A stretch of 21,398 nt of DNA from Stereocaulon alpinum. Lineage: Eukaryota; Ascomycota; Lecanoromycetes; Lecanorales; Stereocaulaceae. The notes below the pieces were generated by a model that was not told the DNA's origin, ran no database searches, and was given only the letters and a program-made list of their open reading frames with translations. Location: contig JAEUBA010000226.1 in assembly GCA_018257865.1 (NCBI GenBank), positions 1-21,398 on the forward strand. The letters run 5' to 3'. Below are positions 1-10,840 of this stretch, one piece after another (position 1 is the stretch's first letter; every line of letters starts with the position of its first letter). The position numbers and the translations under genes were made by a program.

Positions 1-332
1 ATGCGCGCACTAGATAAAATCTCTGCATGCAATTCTATCTAGCAACAACTTCAATAGCAATAGATTGTTCCACCCCATTGAATGGCCAATAAGCCTCCAA
101 TCATATCACTGATATTCTAAAGGCTTATCATGCCAGGCTGGTTGACACCGGGCAGCGTCGATGGCGCCGACCAACGGTGCTGGCTTTTCCCCCAGTGCCC
201 CCACGCTAACTATGCACCAAGATGACCAACGTTGCCCGGGAGTGTCTCCGCAACACGTATCTCTTCGGGTTGTTCCCTGTTCTTCTGTTTATTTCCTGTG
301 TCTCAGTCATTTTCCTGGCGCATCATTGCAAG
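1..332. other. Left flank, no gene identified
   Basis: I see no supported gene here. The stretch ends in the leader of the permease gene. An in-frame ATG at 222 could extend the permease by 37 residues, but the added segment is hydrophobic and unlike the hydrophilic N-terminal tail usual for the family, so it is treated as untranslated leader. Confidence 0.5.
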
Positions 333-2414
333 ATGGCTGCTCACAGTTATGTTCATAGCGTTTCAATCGAAGATAACAAGACTTCTCCCTACAATGCCAA
401 TCCAGAGAAGGGACTACCTTCGCAAACAATCGAAGTGTGTGACATAGGCTCGGGAGATACCGTCAATGATGTTTCTGATATGCGCCGCCTGGGAAAAAGG
501 CAGGTGTTCAAAGTAGACTCTCAATTGACACACATTCACAGTCTTGACCAGTGCTAACCCAACCGCAGCGCAACTTCGGCTTTCTCTCCACGTTCGGCTT
601 TATCTCTATCTACATGGCTACTTGGGAATATGTACTGGTGTATGCCGCGATAACATGATTGATTGTCCTCGCATTGACGCAGTCCTAATACCCATCATTT
701 GCGCAGCTCTTTGAGCGTCGGACTGCTCAATGGTGGCTTTGGCGGCCTCTTCTGGGTCTTCATTGGCACCGTCATCTGCTACTCTACCGTCGTTGCATCA
801 CTAGCTGAAATGGAGTCAATGTGAGTGTCTCTCAAATGCCTCTTCATCTCTCAATGAAGCCCAGAGGATCACGCTTGAAAAGCTCTACCGGCTAAGCCTC
901 ACTATCTAATCAACCGTGATCGTTATAGGGCTCCCACAAGCGGTGGCCAATATCACTGGGTTAGTGAATTTGCGCCTGCTGAGTATCAGAAAATCGCTAG
1001 CTATGCGGCTGGTAAGTTCCCTTCGATCTCTGCATCCAAAATTGGTACACGCTCAATTCGCAGGCTGGATGTCAAGTTTGGGCTGGCTGTCAGGCGTAGC
1101 GAGCGGTGCCTTCATCGTCACCACACTTGTCCAAAGTATGATCAATGTCACCAATTCGAGCTTTACTTTCCCGAACTGGCAGTATACGCTGATAATGCTT
1201 GCCTTTTTGGCTGTGACAATTGTATTCAACACGTGGGGCGCAAAGATATTACCAATGCTCGAAACGATCTCCTTATTCGGCCACATTGGAGGCTTCATCG
1301 TAATAGTGGTTGCTCTTTGGGTGCTCGCACCGAGGAATTCAGCTCAAGCGGTGTTTACCGAAGTTGTAAATAACGGAGGGTGGAGCAACATTGGGACTTC
1401 GTGTCTGGTGGCCCAAGTAACCGTACTCTACAGCAATCTTGGTCAGCTACACTTCGTGTTTGCCAAATTTTGCCCCGCTAATTCTCCCCCAGGGTCCGAT
1501 AGTGCTGTGCATATCTGTGAGTAGTACCAACTTAGTAAGCTTTCAAGACCGACAAGCTTATATTGGTGACAGCTGAGGAGGTCGAAGACGCCTCTCTTGT
1601 TGTACCTCGATGCATGTGGTGGAGCTACCTTTTGAATGTTTTCATGGCGATCATTGTCCTCGTGACTATGCTGTTCTGCATTGGGGACCTCGGTACCGTG
1701 ATAACCTCTCCTGCTCCTTACCTGGACTTGTTCAACAACACAGGCTCCGTGGGCGTAGCACTTCTGCTCTCGATCATTCTGTTCTTGTTAATCTTCTCGG
1801 CTGGGGTCACCGCTCTAGCTACAACGTCGCGAGAGACTTGGGCATTCTCACGAGACAAAGGATTTCCTTTATCTAGATGGATCTCGCGGGTAAGTCATCT
1901 TACTGGTTGTCGTCGAGCCCAGATCGCTGATCAACATCCGTAGATGAACTACAAACGAAACGTCCCAGATAACGCCGTTTACCTTACATCCGTAGTTGCA
2001 GGTGTCATATGCCTCATCAATCTCGGCTCCACTACCGGCTTCAACATTGTTGTATCCCTCAATCTCCTAGCCCTACTCTCAACCTATATGATCTCGATTG
2101 GCTGTGTCCTCCGTAAACGGATCATGAAAGAGCCACTACCTCCCGCAAGATGGAGCTTGGGTCGGTTCGGGTTGCCTGTCAACGCCTTTGCGTTCGTCTA
2201 CTCCGGGTTTGTGATAGTGTTCGCCTGCTTTCCCAACCAGGTGCCAGTGACAACGAAAACGGCAAACTGGGCGCCTTTGGTGTGGGCCAGTGTTATAGTC
2301 GTGGCGATCGTGATTTACGTCGTCCATGGGAGGAAGTTCTACACGCCACCTGTTGTATTTGTGGAAGGTCGGAAGCAAGACGGGGTTGGTATTCAGACAC
2401 TTTCAGATCTATAA
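333..2414 (+). CDS. APC-superfamily permease (amino acid/GABA/choline-type), 8 exons
   Basis: Plasma-membrane or vacuolar transporter of small nitrogenous substrates; the exact substrate cannot be read from sequence. Exons as I splice them are 333-512, 569-639, 707-820, 929-1011, 1064-1441, 1493-1516, 1573-1889 and 1944-2414, giving 545 residues without a stop. All introns are GT...AG and 51-108 bp long; the first has a GCTAAC branch-point match. Family marks are the LGKRQVFKRNFGFLS entry into helix 1 (about residues 53-67), the APTSGGQYHWVSEF signature (about 123-136), a VVPRCMWWS segment, and WISRMNYKRNVPDNAVYLTS across the last intron. About twelve hydrophobic segments are spread along the protein, and the length matches fungal GABA/choline permeases (about 500-550). 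The ATG at 333 has A at -3 and G at +4 and opens a hydrophilic tail. There is no sign of RIP or truncation. It stands alone on its strand; the next intact gene is over 5 kb away. Confidence 0.93.
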
Positions 2415-4229
2415 GGACACTTCCCGACATAGAGAGTTTTGCAAGCTCGACCATAATGTAGCAAACCAATACTACTTGGCAACCAGAGTCAAGATGTCGA
2501 ATTGAATACTGTGTGCTTTGGACTAAGAGCGTGTGTTCGTTCTCACACCTGGGTTAGTTATAAGGTATATCGGAAGTATGATAATACCCGAGCCCTAGCC
2601 AGAGCACAATCATTGCTTCTAGAATGTGGCTCATCGAGTGATGTTTGACATATGGAATGCATTGTCTAGAAAAAGAAAACCATGGCTAGAGCCTAGAATG
2701 CCGTTATGACACGTCTGGCCAGTGAGTGTCCAATTGTCGACTAGTGCCACTACCAACGAGAGCAGTGGCTTATCCCACAAACCTTCGTACGGGCGTCAGC
2801 TTATCTTATTACTAAGGAGCAAGTGGTATCACGCACGCTATATGGCTCTTGTATTATGCATTGCACTCAATTGCTTGTCATCAATACGCAGTTATCTCCT
2901 CTGTCAGTGTCTTGCACTTCTGCCTAAGGCATGGTAAGATAGTCATGAGAGTGTGGTAACATGACTTGATTACCGTGAAGTCCGTACATTGGTGATCGTT
3001 TGTGTAGAGTCCTAGGAGAACATAGAAACTCGGAGATGAACTGGGTGCCCGACTCATTGTTCCTAACCAATCACCGCACATACTCTAGAGCTTTTCGCCC
3101 TTCCACCAGCAGACCGTTCCGCGATGTCCTGCAGAGCCTCATTAGGGAGGTTTGATGCGCCCATACAGCTCCTGTCTGTGGTTCCTAGGTCTATGATGCG
3201 CAAGCTGGTGGATAGCTTGATTGCGGTGAACAGGGGTGAATACACATTCTTGATAGCGCTCTCCTTAGATTTATCTACTTTGATGTGGATTACAAGGGCA
3301 TGCTAGACTTTCAGCGAAGAGGACGGAATCGGCGACTACTCCGCGCAATATGTCAAGATTATGTAGAGGGTGATCTAATCTTCCATGTCAAACATGATCC
3401 CTTGCCTAGATCAGTCTGTCAAGGGGCTCAATATTCGTCGTAAGATCATGCAAGTGCATTAGTGGATATTGCCATTCGCGGTATGACCAGGGTAGAAAGA
3501 GTACGTTATACCGGAGTTGCAAGATGCCTCGGAAGTATAAGATGGCCACGGCTTTGAGGGGTTCTGATGTCCCAGGGATGGGAGGACTTGCTTTGCGTTG
3601 TGATGGCTTGGTTAAGCTGATGGAAAAGTGAATATGGGTTGGACACAACGGCTGAGTTGAAGGTCATGAATGGTCTGGCAACGAGCTATTGGTGCATCTC
3701 CTTCCGAGTCTCGCAGGCGAGGAGTGACAGACGTTGTGGGGTCTGGGTATCGGTTTGTCTCTTGTTGGTGGTACGAGAGAGTCTGTGTTCGCAGCGGTGT
3801 GCGTCTGTGTTGGTGAAAGATGAGCAGATGCTGGCTGTGGTATTTGATGGGGAGTCAGTTGGTGCTGGTGGCAAGTAAGATGAGGCTGGTATGTCGATTC
3901 TTTGAGTGGACAGAGACATGAAATTATCCCTTATCAAGGTATTCGATATTCGGCAGCCAACGCCTAGGGATCTATCTAGGAAAGACATAATTGAGTTAGG
4001 TCTAGGAAACCGTGACTCGAGCAGTCGAAAACCGAGACCCATATTCAGGCGATTGCAATATGTACATGGACTTACGTTATCATTTGTCTTTGTGTCTCAT
4101 ATATGGCGACCAAATTGAGCATTTCAATTCAAGTCCACTCTCTTAGCCGCGTGGCCTCTGCAACAGATAGAGTGCATAAGAATGTCAGACCAGCCCACCA
4201 GTCTACAACCTCCTGCCACCGTACCGTGA
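2415..4229. other. Gene-poor stretch, no supported gene
   Basis: This 1.8 kb between the permease and the methyltransferase pseudogene has only short open frames (up to about 118 codons) on both strands, none with recognisable motifs or consistent splice structure. A minus-strand frame at about 3406-3648 and another at 3063-3245 look mildly protein-like but I cannot assign them. No repeat array, tRNA or transposon end was recognised. Confidence 0.4.
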
Positions 4230-5535
4230 CTACTCCAGGACCAGCTCGATAATACTTTCTTCCTCTACCACCCTCGTCCAAATCTTCTCTATCTTCAACC
4301 CCACAGAGTCAATCAATTCTCGCCATTGCCGCTCCGTTCGCTCTGTTGCAGCTAAGGCTGCCATCATTGTGATGTCAAGCTGCGCCGCTGTCAGGCTCAT
4401 ACCTTTGTCGGGAAGTTGGAGCTCGTTGAGAAGGACCTTCGAATAGCCAGGTTTCAGTGCCCTTTTCAACTGTGAGAGGATTCGTTGACATTTGAAGTCC
4501 GGCCCATCATGCAGGATATTACGTAGGTAGTAAGCTCGTGCTCCTAAGTAGCCATGGTTAGCTTGGAGGACGTTAACGCAAACCTCCAAGTCCGGCTCAC
4601 CTTTAATGGGCTGCGGCGTAAAGAGGTCGTGTTCCATGACCTCCATGCTGTCTACATCCAAGGCCTGTTTAGTAGTTTCCGGCAAGTCCTGCATTATGAA
4701 TCTCCTAGGTATATGCGGGTACCTAGTCTTGATGTTTGCTACTTCATGGCCTCGTGCACAGCCAACATTAATAAGCATGACCGTATTATCGCCGCCCGCA
4801 AAACCCTTCATAAGCTGCTCCTCAAATGAGAAGATATCCAGCCAGTTCGCACGTCCATCTCGCTAACCAGTTATATACAGATTGAAGTTATTAAGATACT
4901 CTGGATACTTTAGGAACCACTCGAATAGGCTGTCCTCGGTGTAGAATACGTCTTAGCAAGGGTAATATTTAGGATCTGTAGGATATTTATACCCCATCTT
5001 CGCTAAGAACGGATCTAGCTGCATTATAGCTATATGACCGAGATTATAAGTATACTTGGTACCAGCCTCCAATTTCGGAATCGTAAGGTACTACGTGATA
5101 GTAGTTGCAATATAGCTGTCTACACTAGTCTCTCTAACGACATATATGGCGACAAGAAATCTTATAAGCCGGATGAGGAGGAGGTGATCAGCGCCTGTTT
5201 GTTGCGAGAGCTCTTTGCCGCTGACTAGGCCATTTTTGTTGACCACGATGTTGAGAACATTTAGTCGTGTTGAGATTCGAACGATGGTTGTGCGGAGAGA
5301 CTAGAGGTGATGACGCGGAATTAGTGATGTCTTGCTAAGTTGTTCGGTTTGTGGGGAGGCTTACGTAGTACGTGACTTGCCGACAAGTCTCTCCGGGGGT
5401 TTCGATTGCGATGCTTAACCGCTCAGCAACGTCTTTCAGCTGCTCACGGTCGTAGGTGCCATTGGAGCCCTTTTGCGGCAGGCAGTCCCTCAGTGTGTCG
5501 ATAAGAGCCGAAACCCCCCTCTCTTGAGAAGGCAT
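4230..5535 (-). pseudogene. Fungal O-methyltransferase pseudogene (SAM-dependent, caffeate/sterigmatocystin OMT-like), three premature stops
   Basis: The ancestor would have been a cytosolic SAM-dependent small-molecule O-methyltransferase of the kind found in polyketide clusters. The gene structure is complete: exons 5535-5365, 5300-4601 and 4543-4230, with introns 5364-5301 (GTAAGC...CTAG, CTAAT branch) and 4600-4544 (GTGAGC...TTAG, GCTAAC branch). Splicing gives a 394-codon frame, the usual size. It is broken by in-frame stops at 5091-5093 (TAG, codon 127), 4953-4955 (TAA, codon 173) and 4863-4865 (TAG, codon 203); each could be a single C-to-T change in CAG or CAA. Family marks include ETPGETCRQ near the N-terminus, SGKELSQQTGADHLLLIRL, PKLEAGTKYTYNLGH, GRANWLDIFSFEEQLMKGF, PHIPRRFIMQDLPET and ARAYYLRNILHDGPD. 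The SAM glycine loop reads INVGCARGHE where DVGGGRGHE-like is usual, and the catalytic motif reads HDGPD instead of HDWPD. No frameshift was found. The stretch 4811-4230 alone is open (193 codons) but lacks the dimerisation domain. Confidence 0.9.
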
Positions 5536-7935
5536 GCCAATTGAGTCCTGTTTGATCGTCAAGGATATCGCAAGATGAGACAGGATTCCTCTATCACTAG
5601 GGAGCATCGAAGCAAGTGTAAATGCGGGACCCCATGTAAGTATGTCTGCATCTGCCGCGGGAGATGGTTCTATGATCGAATACCAAATCCTTCGTCCCGG
5701 GTCCACCTCGTCGGACTTACTTTAAGGTTCGGTGTACTCACAAAGCTCGGCGTATCTATATGACAAGTGCGCCGTAGTGGTGTCTGCTGTTGATGGGAAC
5801 CGGCCGCGAGGCGCAGGAAATAGGATGATGGAATCTTACAGCAAGGACACCAATAGCTATGTTTCGATGTCCTTGCTCTAAAACTTGAGCGACATGCTAG
5901 ACTTTTGACGGACGTACGCAGGGTGGCTAATCTGGTTGCGGCGCTGTGCATAGCATGGGCTAGAATAGGACGCCTGAGATTGACGCCATACGTTGATCTA
6001 GGCTTTGCAATGGATCCCTCGCTCTGAAATACCACTCGAGTTAGCGTTAGGCCGCTGATACCAGGACCAGGTCTACGGCCTCGGGAGTAGGAGGAGTCAT
6101 GGCATGAGTGCCCGTGGCGCTCGTAGGGGTTGGCACCATGAGCAACGTCTCTGCTCACAGCGCCCATTGAGCAAAAGGGTATGAGCACCCTGAGCACCCA
6201 CGTCTTGGCAGACATCTCCTTGACTCGTTAGGGACACAATAAAGAATTGGTACCCCGGACCACGGACGCCGGAGCCGCTCGGAGATCCGCTGTTTCTTTG
6301 GCGCTGGCAACGTTCTAAGGGCTCGCTTAGGGGCGCCTCCCTCCCCGGACAGACGTGATATTTTCTGCGTCCCTGACGAGCTTTAGATCTCCTTATGTTC
6401 AACCCTGATGATACAACTCAACCATAGACTATCAAAAGAGATCCTTCTAAATTGAACCCTGTCTACAACAAGTATGCTTTGACTGTCCTTGACGTTCCTC
6501 TCTACGAGCTCTAAACCCTAGACCTACACCTGCCCCTTACCAGAAAGTGCCGCGTACGTAGAAAGCTCCGCGTGTTTGTTCCGGAACTACACCGAGCTGA
6601 TACCCCGCCCTATCTCGCGATAATTCGCCCTGTAATTCGTATCCTCGAGGTTTCGCCGTACTCGTGCTCTCCGTGGCGTATGCCACACCGAGTATGTCCA
6701 CCACTTATATCACCAGCATCCAAAAAGACACATTGCATATAACTCCACACGTATCCTCAAAGTCAACAAAGAAGTACTACAACTAGGTGTATAGCATAGA
6801 AAGATTAAGCATTAAGCGTGATACAATTAAAGACCCTATTGGTGAAATGTACGAAAAGTAAAGAAGTATATGCGGGACGCCGGGTGCGGGACGCTCATCG
6901 TGTTCCTAGAGATCTACGCACAAAGGCGTTCGAGCGTCCTATCGTATTCCGTTCTCCTGCTGGCTCCACCCTTCGAAGATATATAGGTTCGTCCTCAACG
7001 ATATGGCTCGTGTGGCACAGCTATGCTTCCAGCAGGAGCCAGTTAAAGCTCATTGCGTTACACCTCAAGTCTAATGTCGGCCGACGGCCAGATCTAGGAA
7101 TGGGCCGTGCCACAGTGCTGAAGCACGCGTGTTACAGCGCAAGCTCCCTGACCTTGGCGATCCCAAGGAATCGCTACCGTGATCCCGATGGTGGACACCA
7201 ACGTTAGTATCAGTGATTGACGCTGATTGATCTCCTCCAGCGGGTTTTCCGTACACGGTTTGACTCACCCCTCATTCTCTGCGGTTCAGCATCTGGGAGC
7301 TCACAACGACCATTCAGATATGACCGAGATCCGCAAAGCCTCCTACTGTGACAAGCCACAGCGGTACCGGCCTATGCCTTTCAAGGGACTTAGCTTTTGG
7401 GCCCAGAAAAGCTGCAACGACAACAGGGGTACCAGTCTTGTTGCGGCGTTGGCCTGCACGTGAGCGGGGACACTACGCTTGATATCCACCTTAGGTATGC
7501 GCTGATCAAACCTCCTCATTGGATACTTTGTTCCGCTACTCTACACTAGTCAGCCTTAGGCCGCTTAGGCTCGTCGTATGTCTCCTTTATCGTCACACGC
7601 CTTCAGTACTTATCCGGTCTGCGAAATAAATCGCGCAAGGAATTTCTGTTCACTCTGACTGTGCCTCTTTGGAAACGAAGTCATCGGGTACTTACTTGCA
7701 GTAGTGCTCCACACTCCAGAAAGCAACTGGCAAAGTCAGTAGACTGAGGAATGGCAATTAACCCAAGCGTTGTATCGCTGCTCTTCCCAAAATCCATCAC
7801 CCAATATGTAGACCCTTTGCTTCACAGTCTCCTGCTTATAGTCTCTCGTCAATCCTCTGTATGTTCTCACTGTGCCCCTATGTGCGCTAAGATCTGTGAG
7901 TGTCTCATTCTCGCGCGGTCTCCTACAGCTTCAAG
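5536..7935. other. 2.4 kb gene-poor stretch, no supported gene
   Basis: Open frames here (for example 181 codons on the minus strand ending near 5670 and 129 codons on the plus strand at 6818-7207) either begin without ATG or have compositions typical of antisense or chance frames. A plus-strand frame at about 5760-5880 reads smoothly but meets stops soon after. The ends should contain the promoters of the methyltransferase (left, reading leftward) and the SAT4-like gene (right), but I see no clear box. No direct or inverted terminal repeats were recognised. Confidence 0.4.
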
Positions 7936-9189
7936 ATGTCCTCCCCTGCTTTGAAGGTACCGCCAAATGGCGACTACGACAGAGCAAATGAGCTGAATGC
8001 CTTCGCCTGGACTTGGGCCGTGTTCTCTACGGGTTTTGTGACTCTGAGGTTCTATACGAGAATCAGATTAACTAGAAACCTTTGGTGGGATGATTGGATG
8101 ATATTGTTCACTTTGGTACGACGTGCATCAAGTGGTGAGCGAGGGAGTCTCAACGCTGATTGGATTAGATACAAGCACTGTGTTTCACGGGTTTATGGAC
8201 ATACCTGTGTGCGCTTGGCGGGTGCAGACATCTGTACTATCTGCAAAAGAACCCAGAACAAGAGAGGAAGGCAGCAAGAATCGAATACATCGCCCAACCA
8301 TTCGCGATCAGTTCACTGGCAACAGGCAAGGTCGCAGTGGCTCTCTTGATTATACGAATCATGGGTAAGAGCACGTGGCGGAGAGCATTCCTCATATGGG
8401 CTGCAATGGCTGGCAGTGTTCTAATCAGCTCGATCTCCATCATCCTCAAGTTGACCCAGTGCAGACCAGTGCAGGCTTTGTGGGATCCGTCATTGGTGAA
8501 AAGTGGTAAAGCAAAATGTTGGCCTTCATACCGGTCGACTGACTTCTCATTAATCACAGCCAGTACGTTCAACATCCACGCAGGACCCTCATAACTAAGT
8601 GCTGACAATCATGATAGGCTGGCTGGCGTTCATAGACCTTACCCTTGCTCTCATGCCTATTACCATCGTCTACGATCTGCAACTGAACTGGCGAAAGAAG
8701 GTCGGACTTTCCTGCCTTATGGGCATGGGGGTCTTCGCGTTCGCCTGCGCCGTCGTCAAGACTACCAAGCTCACCGAACTAAACGCCCGAGCCGACATCA
8801 CCTATGTAACAGCTGATCTCTGGATTTGGACTGCCAACGAAATCAACCTAGCTATAATCGCCGCCTGCATTCCCACTTTACGCCCCCTCTTCATCCTACG
8901 ATTTCGCCACCCGGAAATCGAAACATACAAAAGTGGGACATGCAGCCACAGGAGGGAAGGGCGGACAAAACTCAGTTCTGTATCAGCGCCTATTGGAATT
9001 AGCGATGGTTTGACTACGACAGCTGTTGGGCCAGGGAAGGGTAATGATAGCTGGTTAGAATTGGGACCAGAACAGCAGGGACATGGCATACAGCAGACTA
9101 TTGAGCTAGACATCACGAGTTACAAGAAGCCAAATGATCTGGATATCGAGAGTATGTCGAGGCAGACCGTGCAGGGATCTGTGCTATAA
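7936..9189 (+). CDS. SAT4/Pth11-like seven-helix rhodopsin-fold integral membrane protein, 3 exons
   Basis: Plasma-membrane protein of the large fungal SAT4-domain family, which includes candidate Pth11-type surface receptors; the ligand is unknown. Exons 7936-8115, 8169-8562 and 8618-9189 give 381 residues without a stop. Introns are 8116-8168 (GTACGA...TTAG) and 8563-8617 (GTACGT...ATAG, GCTGAC branch). Family marks in order are the RFYTRIRLTRNLWWDDWMI segment (38-56), CALGGCRHLYYL after the second helix, IEYIAQPFAISSLATGKVAV, IIRIMGKSTWRRAF, the conserved QCRPVQALWDP followed by KCW, FSLITASWLAFIDLTLALMP across the second intron, VGLSCLMGMGVFAFACAVVK, and EINLAIIAACIPTLRPLF closing helix 7. 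The last 90 residues are a hydrophilic cytoplasmic tail. There is no CFEM domain. ATG 7936 is chosen because it precedes the first helix with a short polar lead; an upstream frame from 7900 has no ATG (it begins GTG). No decay is seen, unlike the genes on both sides. Confidence 0.9.
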
Positions 9190-10740
9190 TTGAAAGAGAG
9201 GCCGGCAGACATGGGGGAAAATGTGAGTACTACCGACAGGGTATGTTGGGGATATACTGACGCCGTTAGAAGGAGGTGTCTTTGGTGGGTTGGACCAATA
9301 TGTCAGGCTCTCGATACATCTCAAATCACTTGGCCTTGCAAGCGAAAAGAATCTAGGGAGAAAACTTTCGAATATGGCTACGAAGTGCCGGCGTCACAGA
9401 AAGGGAGCTGTTTAGTGGTGTCGACCTTTGATGCTGCTACGAAGACGCTACGTTGGTAAGGTGGCCTTGGCGGTACATTTTAGGGAACGGACTGAGACCG
9501 GACTTGTACTAGTAGAATTTGGTGTAATAGAATATCAGCTATGACGATTCTATGGAGTGGAAGCGTTCGCTGATGTACGTGTGCAAAGCTCTGATAATTA
9601 AACAGGGCTGAATTTCTGAGTACCACAACCACGATAGTCCATGACGACATATACCACTCATCTGAAAGGTTGCAGCTGTTGACTACTGGCAAGTGATTAC
9701 GCGGTTTGGGACAGGTATTTGAGAATGGCGGAACCAGACACTATTAAGAGGATACTTTTGTCGAGCCCTCAGGCTACGTGTACATGTTAGAGAAAGGGAT
9801 ATTCATATGAAAATTGTGACTAAGATATAATTGGTCTCTAGCCTCCCATCTGCTGGTAATGTTCACTTTATTCTATAATCATATAAACGCATACCCTCTT
9901 GCTCCGGCACGCTAACAGCAACAAGTAGCCTCACATCGTACTCAAAGACTCCCTACTTCACCTTCCTGACGCACATCAAGCAAGTACAACAATAATACCC
10001 CCTATGATCTGCACGATCGCAAGATCCTGCCACAGGACTAACAACATGGCTCTTATCGGCCTCCATCCCCACAAGCAACCTGAACGACCTTTGCCATACT
10101 CCCTCCTTCGCAACAACATATATGATTGCTCTTGGCCGATCCTCTCCATCACTATCCTCCGGCTGAACTTTGGTATTGTCAGATTGAAGATGGTTCAACT
10201 GATATCGTAGTGCCAGCAGAGTAATTATCAAACCGCTGCGATACCTTGAATCTAGCCGGTCTCGATGACGCAGTCCATCCACTTTGAAACAGGTTCATTG
10301 AATCTTTACATATTACGTAGACAGGACTTGCTCTCAGATTAATGCAGTCGCTGAAGCGTATTCTCTGTCACTTGAACCTGGACCTGGAATTTCGCATACA
10401 GGCAGCTTAGATTTCGATGGACGAGGGCTTGGGTGTGCCGTCTCACGATGTACATAATCTATGTAGTACTGTTGCGTACTTATTGAGTTCAATGAACAGA
10501 GCTTGAACTCTCTTTGTATGAGAGGCATTGACTTATTACTTATGTTACTGCGTATTACCTCTGCCTCGAAATGCAAGTGAGTTTTCATGATACCCCGGCC
10601 GCGGAGCTTCTCTGCAAACCTAACAGTTAGGCGCTAATCACGCTCCAGGGGGCGCTTAGAGGGTTCACATACAATAGGTATTGAGGCCCCCCCGCGAAAA
10701 CTGGACTTTCCCCTGGCGTTGACGAGCTAGAAGCGAGGCC
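9190..10740. other. Intergenic stretch, no supported gene
   Basis: Downstream of the SAT4-like gene I see only short frames. A plus-strand frame at 9190-9459 continues directly after the TAA stop and contains a plausible GTGAGT...TTAG intron pair (about 9223-9270), so it may once have been a longer C-terminus, but this cannot be supported further. A minus-strand 109-codon frame at 9953-10282 has no recognisable motif. The segment 10590-10740 becomes GC-rich, with a CCGGCCGCGG palindromic core near 10597 and a C-run near 10687. Confidence 0.35.
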
Positions 10741-10742
10741 AT

Positions 10743-10763
10743 TTAACTCCGGGGTTAACTCCG
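10743..10763 (+). promoter_or_regulatory. Tandem TTAACTCCG element upstream of the aldo-keto reductase pseudogene
   Basis: The nine bases TTAACTCCG occur at 10743-10751 and again at 10755-10763, a 12 bp period. The first copy with the spacer forms an imperfect palindrome TTAACTCCGGGGTTAA (14 of 16 positions symmetric). It lies about 80-100 bp before the ATG of the aldo-keto reductase remnant. Zn2Cys6 regulators of fungal clusters commonly bind CGG-containing repeats, so an ancestral operator is possible; no binding factor is known from this window. Confidence 0.25.
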
Positions 10764-10840
10764 CCGAGAAGCACCCAGAGGAGCACTGTCAAGTAAACAA
10801 CTCCAGCTTTCAATTGACCGGATGACGTCCCCCATGTGAC

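Noticed and set aside
222..332. Upstream in-frame ATG extending the permease by 37 residues
   Set aside because: The extension is hydrophobic and unlike the usual polar N-terminal tail. ATG 333 has a better context (A at -3, G at +4).
4230..4811. A functional short methyltransferase of 193 residues
   Set aside because: It is only the C-terminal part of a longer gene whose upstream exons are recognisable and broken by nonsense codons. It also reads through an intron.
5670..6402. Two overlapping long minus-strand frames upstream of the methyltransferase
   Set aside because: The compositions are Arg/Ser/Cys-rich without motifs, the two lie in different frames, and no splice pattern links them to the methyltransferase or to each other.
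6505..6525. A TAAACCCTAG-like telomere repeat unit
   Set aside because: It occurs only once with no tandem array, so it is not evidence of a telomere or interstitial telomeric repeat.
6818..7207. A 129-codon plus-strand frame
   Set aside because: It begins at GTG, has no recognisable domain and is within the range expected by chance in a window of this size.
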